NCBI GenBank assembly: GCA_001600455.1
Contig: BCKC01000003.1
Coordinates: forward strand, 3,386,315-3,450,314
From: Endocalyx cinctus
Taxonomy: Eukaryota > Ascomycota > Sordariomycetes > Amphisphaeriales > Apiosporaceae
Reading direction: 5' to 3'
Length of the DNA: 64,000 nt
The notes beneath the pieces were generated by a model. It did not search any database and was not told where the DNA came from. It saw nothing but the letters and a program-made list of their open reading frames with translations. The stretch's first letter is position 1, and every line of letters begins with the position of its first letter. Both the position numbers and the translations under genes were made by a program. Positions 42,822-54,247 of this stretch are shown piece after piece.

Positions 42822-43720
42822 TTTTATTTTTATTTTGTTTTCTTCTTCTTGCTGTCGTATAAAGAATGGAGAGGAAAACGAAGAAAAGATGCTAAGTGGC
42901 GAATTGGTCAGTCTCGGTGAAGAAAATGAATTGATCGTAGTCTGCATAAAACATTACCGAGCCTCCCGCCTCAGTATACTAATATATATATATATATATA
43001 TATATACGTACGATCTCGGTATGTATTGGCTCCTTGAATTATTACGTAGTTACATGTTCTGTACGGACAAATTATCTTCATCACGGCAATCACGAACCAA
43101 TTAAAATTCGAAGACAACGTGATAATTAATGGTTACTGAGCAAGGATGTTTTCCGATTCAATCAGTAATGCTCCTTTGCGGAGCATGGAAGCAGTGTTTT
43201 CCGCGTGATTGTGCCCGGCCTGCCGACATAGCAGATAGCAGGCATGTTATGTTTGTAATCAGCATCCCGGCAATATAGGTACTGCGCAGCTTATGTAGGA
43301 TTGGTTTATCATTCCTAATTTCAACACTGAACTTCCTGCTGCCTGGTTGAATACTTACTGAATAAGGTACTTATGATCAGAGTAATGCTTAAGCAAGCCT
43401 TGTAATACCGGTTTTTCTTTCTTGGTCGCCTTATCCAGGAAACCAAGTGCTCACTCGGAATATAGACAAGAGATGATTGATAATACATCAATAGTAAATT
43501 GGAGACAAATGGAGCTCACACTTGATCAGGGAATGACGGGTAATAAATAATATTTGTTACATCCGGTGCTTGGCGAACTAGGACCCAAGCAACCGTAAGA
43601 AGAATTCTAATGGCAATTTGAAAACATACAAACGGGTTTTAGCGATAACCGTTAGGTTTCGAACGAGGTCAATTGACATCTCAAAAGATTCGAAGAGCCT
43701 TCACCCAAAAAGACTCGGAC
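42822..43720. other. Intergenic with TA repeat
   Basis: About 900 bases between the epoxide hydrolase start and the end of the BBE-like gene. Contains a TA dinucleotide tract (42981-43005). No gene seen. Confidence 0.6.
42981..43005. repeat. (TA)n repeat
   Basis: Roughly twelve TA units in non-coding DNA. Confidence 0.9.
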
Positions 43721-45440
43721 TTAATCTGCACGCTTCACGCAGAATGGATTAGGCGTAAAGATACCATATGGGTCAGCCACTTTCCGAATCTGCCGAAGCT
43801 TGTCGTACTTCTCGCGATCCTCGTAATAGAAGTTCCACACTTTATCCAAGTCCCAATTTCCGTACGAGCCCCAGAGGACACGACGGTCCTGCTTCGAAAA
43901 ATATCCGTTCGGGCCGATGGCCTCTTCGTCGTTGACCTTCTGCCAGTCGAGGGCGCGCGCTTTCGCCTCGGGGGTGTAGAAGCAGTCCATAGTGACGCCC
44001 AAGCTGGTGTCGCGCCAGCTGAAGGCGGTCCCGTTCCCGGCGTTCCGGGTGAACATGGAGTTCTTGCCGCCGAAGCACTGCAGCTGGGCCGAGAGCCAGC
44101 AGTGCTGCTCGGGCCTAACGACGGCGTCGATGCGACCGACAACCCACTCGGCCCACTTGTCCTTGGCGAGGGTGCGCGAGCTGGTCGAGTAGGTGCGCTT
44201 CTCGTACGGGTGCTCGAACTCGCGCACGTTGCGGAAGATCCAGTCGCCCGTCAGCTCCGACATAGGCTTCTCCTGGACGGCGCTGTCGCCGAGGATCAGG
44301 TCCGACCCTTCCTTGATGCGGTCGAACCACTTGTAGTCGCACTCGTCCCCGGGCGCGAACGGGACCCACTGCGCGTACACGATGATCACGCGCGGCCAGA
44401 ACGGCAGGCCGTTGTCCCCGTACTGCATCTTGTGGAACCGCGCCATCTGTTCGTCCAGCCCCGGCCAGAGGTCGCCGAGCGGGAAGGCCTCGCTGAGGAC
44501 GCTGACGCAGAAGTCGTAGTTCCGAGGGAAGTCGTCGTCGTCCCCCATCTCTACCAGGATGTCCACTAGCCGCTTCAGGGTCTCGGTGTCGTAGAAGTAC
44601 AGGGCTTTCATCCCTCGCGACCCGTTGTAATCCTCGTCTCGGTGGACCTGGATGGTGAAATGGGTGAGCACGCCGAGGTTGCCAGGACTTCCTCCCAAAA
44701 AGGCCCAGAAGAGATCTGGGTCGGTGGCCTTGGTGACTTCTTTGAATTTTCCATCCGTGTCTACTATCTCGAGCGAGATGACGTGATCGCCGAGTAACCC
44801 GAAGCTACGCGCTAGCTGGCCATACCCTGAATTAAAGGTGAGTATCACATTAAAAAAAAAAAAAAAAGAGAGAGAGAAGGATGGAGAGAGAGATAGAGAT
44901 GCTGAAAAACTTACCACCGGTCTGTACATGGCCACCGACGTGTACTTCTGTACACTGTCCATGGGGCACGAAACGTTTGTGTTTTGTAAGCCAGGCGTTA
45001 AACTCGCCCAGGCTCCAACTTACGCTGGTTCTCGCGTAGGCTTTGCCATCTTTCTCAAATATGGCCCGATCTTCGGGTCCTCTAAACGAATTCTTCAGGT
45101 TGAGCTGGATGTTGGGGGCACTGGTGGAAGAAGCACCGCTGTACTGATGACCTCCCGTCCTGATAGCCACAGCAACCTTCTTCTCTTTGGCATACTTTAG
45201 AGCTAGGACGATGTCTTCTTTAGTCTTGGGCTCTATGATCAGGGCCGGGTTGAGATCTCGTTCCTTGCCATATGTCGACGTGGCATACTGATACTTGTTA
45301 GTATCGTAGTCCCTAGACGAGGGCACAAATTGCTGTCCTGTAACACCTTGAATGGTAGCCATAGTATTCGATTTGCTTCCGCCAAAGAAGGGGAGACTTA
45401 AACAGCACCCCATGTTTGAAATGCTGGCTTTTTTATACAC
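43721..45440 (-). CDS. FAD-linked oxidoreductase, berberine-bridge-enzyme-like
   Basis: Flavoprotein oxidase of the FAD_binding_4/BBE family. Exons 45440-44915 and 44826-43721 join in phase 1 to restore Gln-Thr-Gly-Gly-Tyr-Gly; the total is 543 residues from the first ATG, or 534 from ATG 45413. The PP-loop has Arg-Thr-Gly-Gly-His-Gln-Tyr-Ser-Gly, whose His is the usual 8-alpha flavin link, and Gly-Gln-Cys-Thr-Glu-Val-His-Val-Gly-Gly-His supplies a Cys in the region where bicovalent members attach the 6-position. The C-terminal BBE segment (Tyr-Tyr-Glu-Asp-Arg-Glu-Lys-Tyr, then Pro-Tyr-Gly-Ile-Phe-Thr-Pro-Asn-Pro-Phe) is intact. There is no signal peptide. Starting at 45413 the protein begins Met-Gly-Cys-Cys, a pattern for myristoylation and palmitoylation. 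The 88-base intron holds 15 T in the sense strand plus a CT repeat. Substrates in this family range from sugars to alkaloids and polyketides. Confidence 0.9.
44852..44877. repeat. A15 plus GA repeat in the BBE-like intron
   Basis: Fifteen A followed by GA units, occupying much of the 88-base intron 44827-44914. Confidence 0.9.
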
Positions 45441-47069
45441 TCGATCGGTTCCTTGACAATTTCTAGTGTTGTTTCAACGTGCGTCATGATCTCGTAGGTA
45501 TGCAGCGATGGCGGCCATTTTAACCTATGATATGGCTGACCACCATATTCATCGGCTTACAATACGAACCAGCCCGTTCTAAGGCATCGCTGTCGACGTA
45601 TCCAATGGAAGGCTTTCAATAAGACACAGTAAGACACACCTATGCCCCATGACTGATGAGGCTACGTTGCTCACCTTCTTTCTCGCATAGACCGGAGGCG
45701 TCATATGCAGCGTGACCGGCTGCGCAAGCTTACTTTTCCTTTTTTTTTTTTTTTTTCAGCTCCTCGTCTCAAGGACAGCAATTACCGAACATGCGAATGG
45801 CGATCATTCCCAAGCATAAGCGAATTGGTCTTTTTGGCTCACTTAGTCAGCACCATGTTTGATACGATGTAAGAATGATTCTTCACATGTCATTTTGGGT
45901 TTTCGTAGCAATTGATTCTGAGCTGCATTCAAGATCATCACTAATATCGGAGTGTCTCAGCTTAGCCCAATAGTAGAGATTACCGACGGGTACTGGCATA
46001 GAAGTATCCAAAGTCTAGATGTTCGTGGCGTCGACGACTAAGATCTGCGATCGTAAGACAGTTCCAGAGTGTCTCTTGACAAACAGGTGGTAACACCGAC
46101 TAGGTATTTGCTTTACATATAGCCTTTCATTATCTGACATGCATAACCATCTGAGATAGTTTACTATGTATATTTCTCGCTAAGTAGACTAGTAGCTCCT
46201 ATCAATGATGGGGAAGAACAACCACCATGTCCCTAGCGCGAGCCCCATCAATGAATCTCAAGACTATCCGATCTTTCAGAGGTATGTGCATAGTATGTCG
46301 ATCGTTACACGACTTGAATTGTGACCAATTGATTATTCAATGCATATTAGTATATTAATGTACTATATTCTGGCCAGTCCTACTCTTATATGTCATTAAA
46401 CTTCCATCAGGCTATCCATCCACGTTTTCAAAGTCACGACACAAAAACGCCAAGTCGAGAGAACAGTCCTACAAATTGATCGGGGTTTATCGATGGACCG
46501 ACCTGTACTCTGTACCTGGCCTGACAAACGAAACAGGGTACCCTTGGCTGCCTTGGACCCTTTCCCCTAAGTTAGTGTAGAGTCATCAGGCCTATTAATT
46601 TTGAAATGACAAGAGATTACGGAGTACCTTCAGATTTTATATTACTTCTGTTACTTTTTGAATGCATTTGGCCCCGGTCATGTCTATCATCTTCAAGGGT
46701 ATCTCATTGGTATCTTCAAACATTTTACTCCACCATCTTACATACGCTGCTACGTAAAGAATAGTATAATACATAGTAAGAGTGGAAAAGATAATTCAAC
46801 TTGTTCCTATCAGCTCATGTCGGCTCCCCTGTTCTATGTAATATCAGGTCCTTGAAAGAACCCTCATCGCAGCCCCACTGTAGAAATTCATTTCATATAT
46901 ATCTCTCCTGGCGAGGTAAGAAAAAAAAAAAACGATTTTTAAAATTTATGTAGTAAGAGTCTCTAAACCTCGGAATATAGAGTATCACGTAACTTAAAAA
47001 TAATATATAATAGCTTTGACGAAATTCTTTCTTTTTTGTGTTTTTTTAAGCGGTAGTACTGTATTCATA
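45441..47069. promoter_or_regulatory. Long shared upstream region of divergent BBE-like and FAD monooxygenase genes
   Basis: About 1.6 kb between divergent starts. It contains a T-rich tract around 45739-45759 and an A12 run near 46920. Short frames lack homology. Both promoters must lie here; no CGG-type Zn2Cys6 site was identified with confidence. Confidence 0.5.
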
Positions 47070-48557
47070 ATGGCACCAGTCAAGCCGTTTCGAGCAATCA
47101 TAGTTGGTGGGGGACCGGTGGGTCTCACGGCCGCACACTGCTTCAGCAAAGCCGGCATTGATTTTGTGCTATTGGAAAGGCGACCGGATATAATCGAAGA
47201 TGTCGGCGCAAGTTTGGTGCTTACTCCCCCCGGAATGAGGGCGCTGGCTCAGCTGGGATTGTTAGAGGAGTTCTATTCCATCAGCTCCCCTCTCGAATCG
47301 AGGAGTACTTGGTCGATCGACGGTAAGCTGAAAGCTAAGACACGAGTTTTTAACGGTATTATGGTCAAGTAAGTGGCTGATCATAATTTCTTCTCTTGAT
47401 CACTTTGCTTTTTAATTTCATGAGATGAACGATCATTCGTAGGCGAATCTCAGCTAACACTGTTCTCTGATAGCCACGGCGAAGCGCCCCGTGTCTGTCA
47501 TAGAGCCGAGTTGCTCGAAGTGTTATATAACAGATTGAACGACGAGGATAGAGCTCGCATACATGTTAATAAAGCCGTCGCTGAAGTCAAGTCCGGCGAC
47601 GATGACATGACTGTTATCTGCGCGGATGGTACCTCGTATGAGGGATCCATCGTCATCGGCGCCGACGGCGTCAGCAGCGTGGTTCGCAAGTCGATGAACA
47701 AGCTCGCCCCCGAAGCCTCCAAGCCTTCCACTTCCCTTATCGTACCCGAGAAACCGTGGGTTTCCTCCTTCAAGATAATGTGGGTCTCATTCCGCCCTAT
47801 GGAGGCCTTTGGGGAGACAGAGGTGCATGAGACGCACTCCCAAGATTTTTCGACGCAGATCCTAGTTTCGAAGGCTCGTGTTTGGATTTTCATGTACGAG
47901 AAATTGCCGACGCCCGTAACTGAGCGGACCTCTTATACGGAGGGCGACATCCTCGCTTTCCTGGATAAATGGGGACATGCAAAGCTTCATGAAAACACCA
48001 CGGTGAAAGACGTGTACGAGCAGCGCTTCGCTGCGGGCATGGCCAACACTGAAGAGGGCGTCTTGCCCATCTGGCACTCGGGACGCCTCGTCCTCGTCGG
48101 TGACTCCGCGCACAAAATGACCCCTAATTTCGCCTCCGGTTACAACAACGGGATCATGGACGTCGTAGGTCTCACGAACGAGCTCTACCAAGTTCTAGGC
48201 CTCAGAGGCAAAGGCAAAACTAAAGCGGATGAAAAACTCGCGGAAGATAGCGCACTCGCCAATCCTAGCTTGGAAGTTCTAGAAGGTGCATTCAAGCGAT
48301 ACCAGGATGCTCGGCTGAATCTAGCCAGCCTAGACACACAAGTATCAGGCGCCGCCATGAGGATGTCGTTGTGGAAGAATGTCATCCTAAGGTTTCTGGA
48401 TAAATATCTTGTGCCGATTCTGCCCCCATGGGTAGAGGAGTTTCTCTTCTCTCAAATTACTATACGTTCGTTTAAGCCAGCATTGGTGCTGGAATTTATC
48501 AAAATGAAGGAACCGTTTAGCGGCAAGATACCTTGGGCTCACCCCATGGAAGCATAG
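47070..48557 (+). CDS. FAD-dependent monooxygenase (PaxM-like)
   Basis: Group A flavin monooxygenase, 460 residues, from ATG 47070 (the frame extends upstream to 47016 only through leader DNA). Exons 47070-47368 and 47474-48557; the intron splits an Asn codon. The dinucleotide fold Val-Gly-Gly-Gly-Pro-Val-Gly-Leu is at about 12-19 and Glu-Arg-Arg-Pro follows beta2. Ile-Gly-Ala-Asp-Gly-Val and Val-Leu-Val-Gly-Asp-Ser-Ala-His-Lys-Met-Thr-Pro-Asn are the other flavin and NAD(P)H contacts. The Lys-Met-Thr-Pro-Asn form is typical of the PaxM group, whose known members epoxidise prenyl chains in indole-diterpene and meroterpenoid pathways, and of many uncharacterised enzymes. A C-terminal hydrophobic segment (about 415-445) might associate with the membrane. 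An epoxidase next to an epoxide hydrolase fits a shared pathway, but no prenyltransferase or terpene cyclase is visible. Confidence 0.9.
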
Positions 48558-49033
48558 CTCCGAAGCCCACCATCTTCTCAGAACCAGTATGCCCTGCTCA
48601 CAAGGGGATGCTAACATCGTCATTTGAGCGCTGGCCACTACCTTGCCATTCCTAATATGTTCTCATAGCGGCATCTTTTAATACTGCTCACTCGATTGGC
48701 GACATTTGTATCTATTTCGATAATGCTAAGAATAATTTCTTTTGTAAGATATTTTGTAAAATTCATAAAAGTTTAGTGTCAAATCAATATACTATTTGAG
48801 TAAAGTAATATGACCGTGAATTCTTGAGATCATTCAATAAGTTTTCTTAGTGCTCGTCTCAAGACTTCAAACCAGATTAATTCACCTTATCAAATCACCT
48901 CAGATTTTCCGCACTCTGTGAGGCCTATTACTGAATTGTTCATTCCAGCTTTTTTTTTTTTTTTTTTTNTTTTTCTTGAGAAGTATGTCTGGTGATTTCC
49001 ATATAGTCAACGGGAAGTTTGGAATATATATAT
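48558..49033. other. Intergenic, convergent 3' ends, with one ambiguous base
   Basis: AT-rich spacer between the monooxygenase and regulator genes. A T tract at about 48951-48974 contains the only N in the window (48969), so its length is uncertain. Confidence 0.7.
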
Positions 49034-51473
49034 TTAATACGACTCAGGGTTGGTGATATATGGCTCAACCACGTTTGTCATGGCTCTAAAGTCGTAGTCT
49101 CGGAGCTCGGGCTCGAATTCTGACATGACGCTGTCCCAGTCCTGCTGAGCCATGGGGAAACTATAATCGACGTGTATAGAGTCTGCGGACAGACCGGTAC
49201 CTGAATTGTTAGAAGGAAGAGAAATAGCTGAAACTTCTCCTTGCTGATAGCCTTTGTTACCTGAAGCGTTATCATATTTCCCACTTGAGACGATGAGAGT
49301 TGAAATTCGATTGAATCTTTCACAAGTCTCATACATCTTTTGAGATTCTGGTGAAATCGCAATAGTCGGCTCTAGCACTGATAGTACAGCGGATAAAAGC
49401 GGTAGGTCATCAGCGGATCCTGTGGCGATAGCATTGCCGGCCAGTACGGTAAACGAGACGAATGGTACAAGAGATATAATCCTTCGCGGAAATATCAGTT
49501 TAATGGTTCAGGATATTTATAGAGCAATCTTACAAATTTAGTAGTGTAGTCCACCCATACAAGCTTAACTGAAGCATATCCTTTCCAAACTCCACAAGCT
49601 TTGATAATGCTGTACGTGCAGCATTAACGCATTCATTGGAACATTGAAGGGGATGCGGCTGGGCGGAGCTGGGCGGGAGGAACCGATATACCATTGTAAG
49701 TAAAGTATACAACGTGAGGTCGACGAGCATGACCGCGTAATGATATTGGTGTATCCAGGTCGGGTCTTCCCGATTGATCTAAGGATGTCAGCAATATACT
49801 AGGTGTTGGTAATTAGGGTAATTTTTCTTACAGAATTTAGGGAGTTATGTAGAAGTTCAATTCTAGCTGCAAATCGTCTCACGTGCTGAATCCGGTCTTG
49901 AAGTGATGTTTGATGCGCTGATGCCGAAAACAATGTTTGTTGAATTTCCCCTTTAAGGATTGAAGCTTTGATATAAGCGACTCTCACTCTGTTTTTGTTA
50001 ACAGAGCCATAATGGTTGAATCAAGGCAGAGAGTTTGCGACTTACGACGATGAAACGTCATGATGTTCTCCTGAATTGATCAGATAGGTAGTTGAGACAT
50101 CATACTGATGGATAGCGGTTGTCCTGCCGTAGGTCATAGCCAGCCCCTTTTCCCATACGTAGAGTTGCCAGAACAATTCTCTTTTCAAATTCGTCTCTTT
50201 GTCATCTAGCTGAGGTGGTATGCGATGAAATCCCAACTCCAAACTTGCTCTCGCGGCGCTACTGAATAACCTCCAGGCAACGGTGCTGTGTCCCAATTTG
50301 GCGTAGAAGGTTCCCTAAACAGTCAGAAGGATGATCACATCTATGTGCATAAGAGGGGTGGGGGGTGACACACAAGAAGCACTAAGGCGCGACATGACTC
50401 CAAAGACGGTTCCGAACATAGACGGAGGCTCTGCATAGCTGCTTCCGCATTCGCCTTTAGAACGCCACATTGCGCATGCATCGCCTCGACAGTGGTGTTC
50501 AAACGCTTAGAATCGGCACGGTTAATTCCAATGAAGAGATGGTAGAGGCCAACATTGACACATATCCAATTCCAGAGAGATATCGGTTCCGTGGCGAAAT
50601 ATACACCTCGACATATCTCAATGAACACATCCTCTTTAATGAAAACTGTGTCGATGAAGAATTGTTGCTTATGAAATTTGATCAGACGTAGCAGTTTGAG
50701 AGTCAAATTCACTGGAGGCAGCGACCCATAGCGAAGTTCCGAGTCTGAACTTAGAAGAGAGGTCTGAGGACTCGTAGCATGGTTAGAAAGAGTGCTGTAT
50801 ACTGTATCCGTACCCCGAAGCAAGTCTTTGACCTTCCCCTGGACTAAAGTTGCCGGAGCGTCCACGTGGATTAGTTCAGCAGCCGTGAGTGCGGCCTCTA
50901 AAATATTTTGGACCTGATTGGCGTGGGTTTGAAACGAAGACTCTCCATGGTATCCTTTGCTAGTGCTAGATAGGCTAAGAAGCTGCTCATCAATGACGGG
51001 TTGGGATACGTCTCGTTCAGGTTCAGGTTCAGGTTCAGGCTCATGTGCACCTCCTGTTGAGCCTAGTGGGATGTCTCTACTTAACATCAGCTTTTGGAGC
51101 ATATCTTTCACATCGGCAACTTGACGATTGATTTCCAGCATAGATTCTTCATATCTGGATGATAGAAGGACGCGTTGTCGCTTCTCGGACGCTCGGCTAG
51201 AATGCCGGCAGGGTACTTGGAGAGTCACGCAGCTTGAACAGGGCGAGCCTCTATCACATTTAGTCTAGTTGAAGTGTTATTACATAATTTCTACCCAGTA
51301 CTTTGATCAGCTCGAAAATAGTATACCTTTCTAGCTTTGCAGTTGTCACACTGAGTTTATTGGGCATTATGTCAGCATCGGTTTCAGAAGTCATTGGGGA
51401 TTTTCGGCACTGCAATGGGAACTCACCGCCGGTCTCCGCTCTGGCGGAATATTTTGATCAGCTTGGTTCATTT
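49034..51473 (-). CDS. Zn2Cys6 transcription factor with fungal-specific regulatory domain
   Basis: Nuclear regulator of 692 residues with seven exons inferred: 51473-51429, 51350-51327, 51264-50374, 50314-50046, 49988-49832, 49778-49534, 49481-49034. All phases agree. The zinc cluster at about residues 16-42 has spacing CX2CX6CX6CX2CX6C and reads Cys-Asp-Asn-Cys-Lys-Ala-Arg-Lys-Thr-Lys-Cys-Asp-Arg, then Pro-Cys-Ser-Ser-Cys. The first two cysteines are encoded by a 24-base exon. A coiled coil follows (Met-Leu-Glu-Ile-Asn-Arg-Gln-Val-Ala-Asp-Val-Lys-Asp-Met-Leu), then a Pro-Glu repeat from (GTTCAG)4. The middle domain has the family signature region Trp-Arg-Leu-Phe-Ser-Ser-Ala-Ala-Arg-Ala-Ser-Leu-Glu-Leu-Gly-Phe-His-Arg with Arg-Glu-Leu-Phe-Trp-Gln-Leu-Tyr. 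Its position among oxidase genes and a transporter suggests local control, which is inference. The exon 7 acceptor (GCGAAG) is weak but keeps the frame. Confidence 0.87.
51015..51038. repeat. (GTTCAG)4 coding hexanucleotide repeat
   Basis: Four exact units inside the regulator gene; on the coding strand it gives a short alternating Glu-Pro tract between the coiled coil and the middle domain. Confidence 0.9.
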
Positions 51474-52750
51474 TTTTCTAAAGTAGTATAGCTAAGCGAA
51501 ATAAATGCAGAGTGATAAAGAGATGATATGAAGTTGGTTGAGACATTGCTCATTCCAGAATCCTATTGTTCTGTTCACCTTCGATCTTCATCGGGTTCCG
51601 AGGCCCCGATACCCAGAACTCGCTAACATCCCTGAAAGATAGGCCCATCAGCATAGCCACAGGCCCTTCTTTTTGCTAGGATATACTATAATATAGCCCT
51701 TTTACAGGGTACGAGCACCCTTTCCAGTACGTTCACAGGTCCGACAGGATGGTTGTGTCAGACGTCCAAAACAAAAGTAAGCAATTATGTTCTTCAGTAT
51801 TATTGCCAACCGGACAGCCAGACTCTAATACGGATCCAACTTTAACTTTGTGACGCAAGATATATTAATAACATGTACTGAATTATAAGTAGCAATTAGT
51901 TGCCTACATTAATAGTTAAAATTCAGCCAAACCAACAGAAAGAGACCACTTCTTCAATAGAAGCATCACAAGTCCTCTGAGTTAAGCACATGGGACATTA
52001 AAGAATTCAAACGCTGCCAAGATATCACCCCTCTTTACCCTAGAGAATTCAGATGTCAGACGGGCAAACATTTGGAGGTGCATTTGGGGGTGGTAAAGCA
52101 AGCCAAGAGCCAATATGAGGGTTAGGGTTAGCGCCGATACCCTGAGAGAACAAAGGCAATCTTTTAAACCCTACTGGATTCTAAGTATCATCTTCGAAGT
52201 ATTATTTAATGAAGACTATACTGTTCCCATGCTATTCAATTAACGGGGAACATGGCTCAAAAAGATCTGTCTGTACTTTTGAGCCCGCGCCTCTTGCACT
52301 GCCCACGAAGGATTCGTTCTTCTAGGCGCGGGTGCCAAGTCCGCCTCCACATGCGAAGTCTGCAAGCCGGAAAGAGGCTAGAAGATCTATCGGAAGACGA
52401 GGTGAGCATGTATATCTTAATATATTGTTTCTATTTGGGAACCTTTCCCATGCTACCCGGGTTGCCAAAGCAAATCAGGTATGATTCAACCGCGGACAAA
52501 GTGACCACCCAAATCGTCGCCGGAACCGACAAGGCTTAGTTCGGCTTGTAAAAAACACTCGATTCACAAAGAAAAAAAAAGCTGTCACGAAATATACGGA
52601 ATAAGATAAATGCACGTTCCGTGACGTTAATGCACACCGTATCGGTGACACGGGTCTCCTTAATATAGAACAGGGTTTTGTGGACAAATGATTTTTCATT
52701 TCTTTGTTCTCTTCACTCAGCCGTTTTAAATATTGGCGTCGGTTATGTAT
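51474..52750. other. Intergenic between regulator and MCT-like transporter
   Basis: About 1.3 kb. Contains the regulator's promoter, a short telomere-like GGGTTAGGGTTAG (52119-52131), and a 95-codon frame at 52252-52539 that I do not accept as a gene (see rejected items). Confidence 0.5.
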
Positions 52751-54247
52751 CTAGCTCCAAGGTCGAAGGAGGACGCGAAAAGGTCTTAATAACCTTTTAA
52801 TAAATGCTGCAGATGGCACGCGGAAGGAACCTTTCCACTTCCACAATAGTCCCCATCCACCGAGAAGAGACGAAAGTCCGGTAAAAACAATCAAGGGTCC
52901 ATATGTTGTGCCGTATCCGAAGCGTCCCCCGGACGAAGCGACATCGCGAATGTGGAGCAGCGGCACGCCGATGAGACCGCCGCTGACGTACCCAATCCCT
53001 CTAGCGCCGTTTAGCAAGCCATAGACCATTCCCAAATCGATTGCCTCGTTTCTCTGGGCTGCCTCGCTCTCAATCTCATTGATGACACCGCCCCACGTGG
53101 CACTGTAGCCGCCGGCAAAAAACCCGAAGGTGATCGAAAACAGCACTAGAAGCGCCATGCTTCCCTGAGACGTCAACCCCCAGAAGAAGAATGCGGACAA
53201 CCCGGAGCTGAAGGCCGAGACGGCGGTTACCGTCGTCGCCTTCATGGGAAAGTACCGGTTGTCGCTAAGGTAGCCGAAGAACGAAGATGACGCGATGCCG
53301 GGCACGTTGAACAGAGTGAGTAAGAGGGTCGCCGACGTCTCAGATAGCATGGTAATGTCATGAGCATATGTGTTCAGGTAGGTTTGTGGGATACCGTAGC
53401 CTGAGCTCTGAAGAATGATGGCGACGCTATATACGTAAAAGGTCCGGTGCTTGAGAAAATGCCAAGGGATACGTGGCGCCTCGTGGTCACTCATGGATAT
53501 ACGGGAAGGATGTGTTGGTATCAAAAATATTGTCGGGATAGCAGTTCCGGCAGTAATGGCAGCCCATACCATCAACGTTACGTGTAGACCGTAGCGATTA
53601 ATGAGAAAGTGTATCAAAAATGGCACGGCAGATCCAACGACGTTTTTACAAGAAAGCGTAACGCCATAAGCCACAGCTCTATTGCCGGTATTGAACCATT
53701 CGCCGAGAGATAGTGTAGTCGGGCTATAAATGAGAGCACATCCTAAGGCTGCAAGAACGCCCTGGGTAGCAACTAGTTGCCAAGCTTTCGTGCTGTATGC
53801 GGATAAGAGGAAGCCTAAACTCGAGAGCAAGGCGCCGAAAAGGGCGGCGACTTGGCGGAACCTTGCCCATCTCCGAGTAAATAGGGCAAATAAAAATGGC
53901 ATAGAAAGGTACATGACACCATTCGATGTCGTACCGATAATACCGGTAAGATCGGAACTACCCTGGAGAGTCCAGTTGCTGGAGTAAAATTCTTGAAAAA
54001 CGCCATAACTCATCACGAAACCTGTTTTCTAATGTTAAAACAAAAGTGAAAGAGAGGATGATATCGAAATTTCCAACGACTTACCCCACATCGGCAGCTG
54101 CAGAATTGCAGAACCAAGCAGTACGCATGCTCTCTTCATAGCTGAGTCCTGTTCTCTTAGAACAGCATCCTCGGTATCAGCCACCGCGTTCTCGCCGATT
54201 TCATGAAGCTGTAACTCGCCACGTGAATCATTCTCGTTTGGTGGCAT
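52751..54247 (-). CDS. MFS transporter, monocarboxylate-permease-like
   Basis: Plasma-membrane MFS protein of 477 residues; exons 54247-54085 and 54021-52751, phase 1, restoring Met-Trp-Gly-Phe-Val-Met-Ser-Tyr-Gly-Val-Phe-Gln at helix 1. That sequence and the Asp/Glu-rich N-terminal tail match fungal MCT (SLC16-like) permeases. Twelve hydrophobic helices can be drawn, with a short cytoplasmic loop after helix 6 (Pro-Thr-His-Pro-Ser-Arg). Helix 1-3 region includes Phe-Tyr-Ser-Ser-Asn-Trp and Gly-Thr-Thr-Ser-Asn-Gly. Helix 11-12 includes Gly-Arg-Phe-Gly-Tyr-Gly-Thr. Such proteins in fungi carry organic acids, vitamins or pathway intermediates and often sit in metabolite clusters. It is co-oriented with the regulator gene upstream in the same run. 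Substrate unknown. Confidence 0.88.

Noticed and set aside
52252..52539. 95-codon frame starting at a good ATG
   Set aside because: Protein-like pieces appear in two frames (a Cys-rich Cys-Glu-Val-Cys piece and a Glu-Asp piece) that no intron joins in phase. Could be a relic of a small gene, but I cannot support it.
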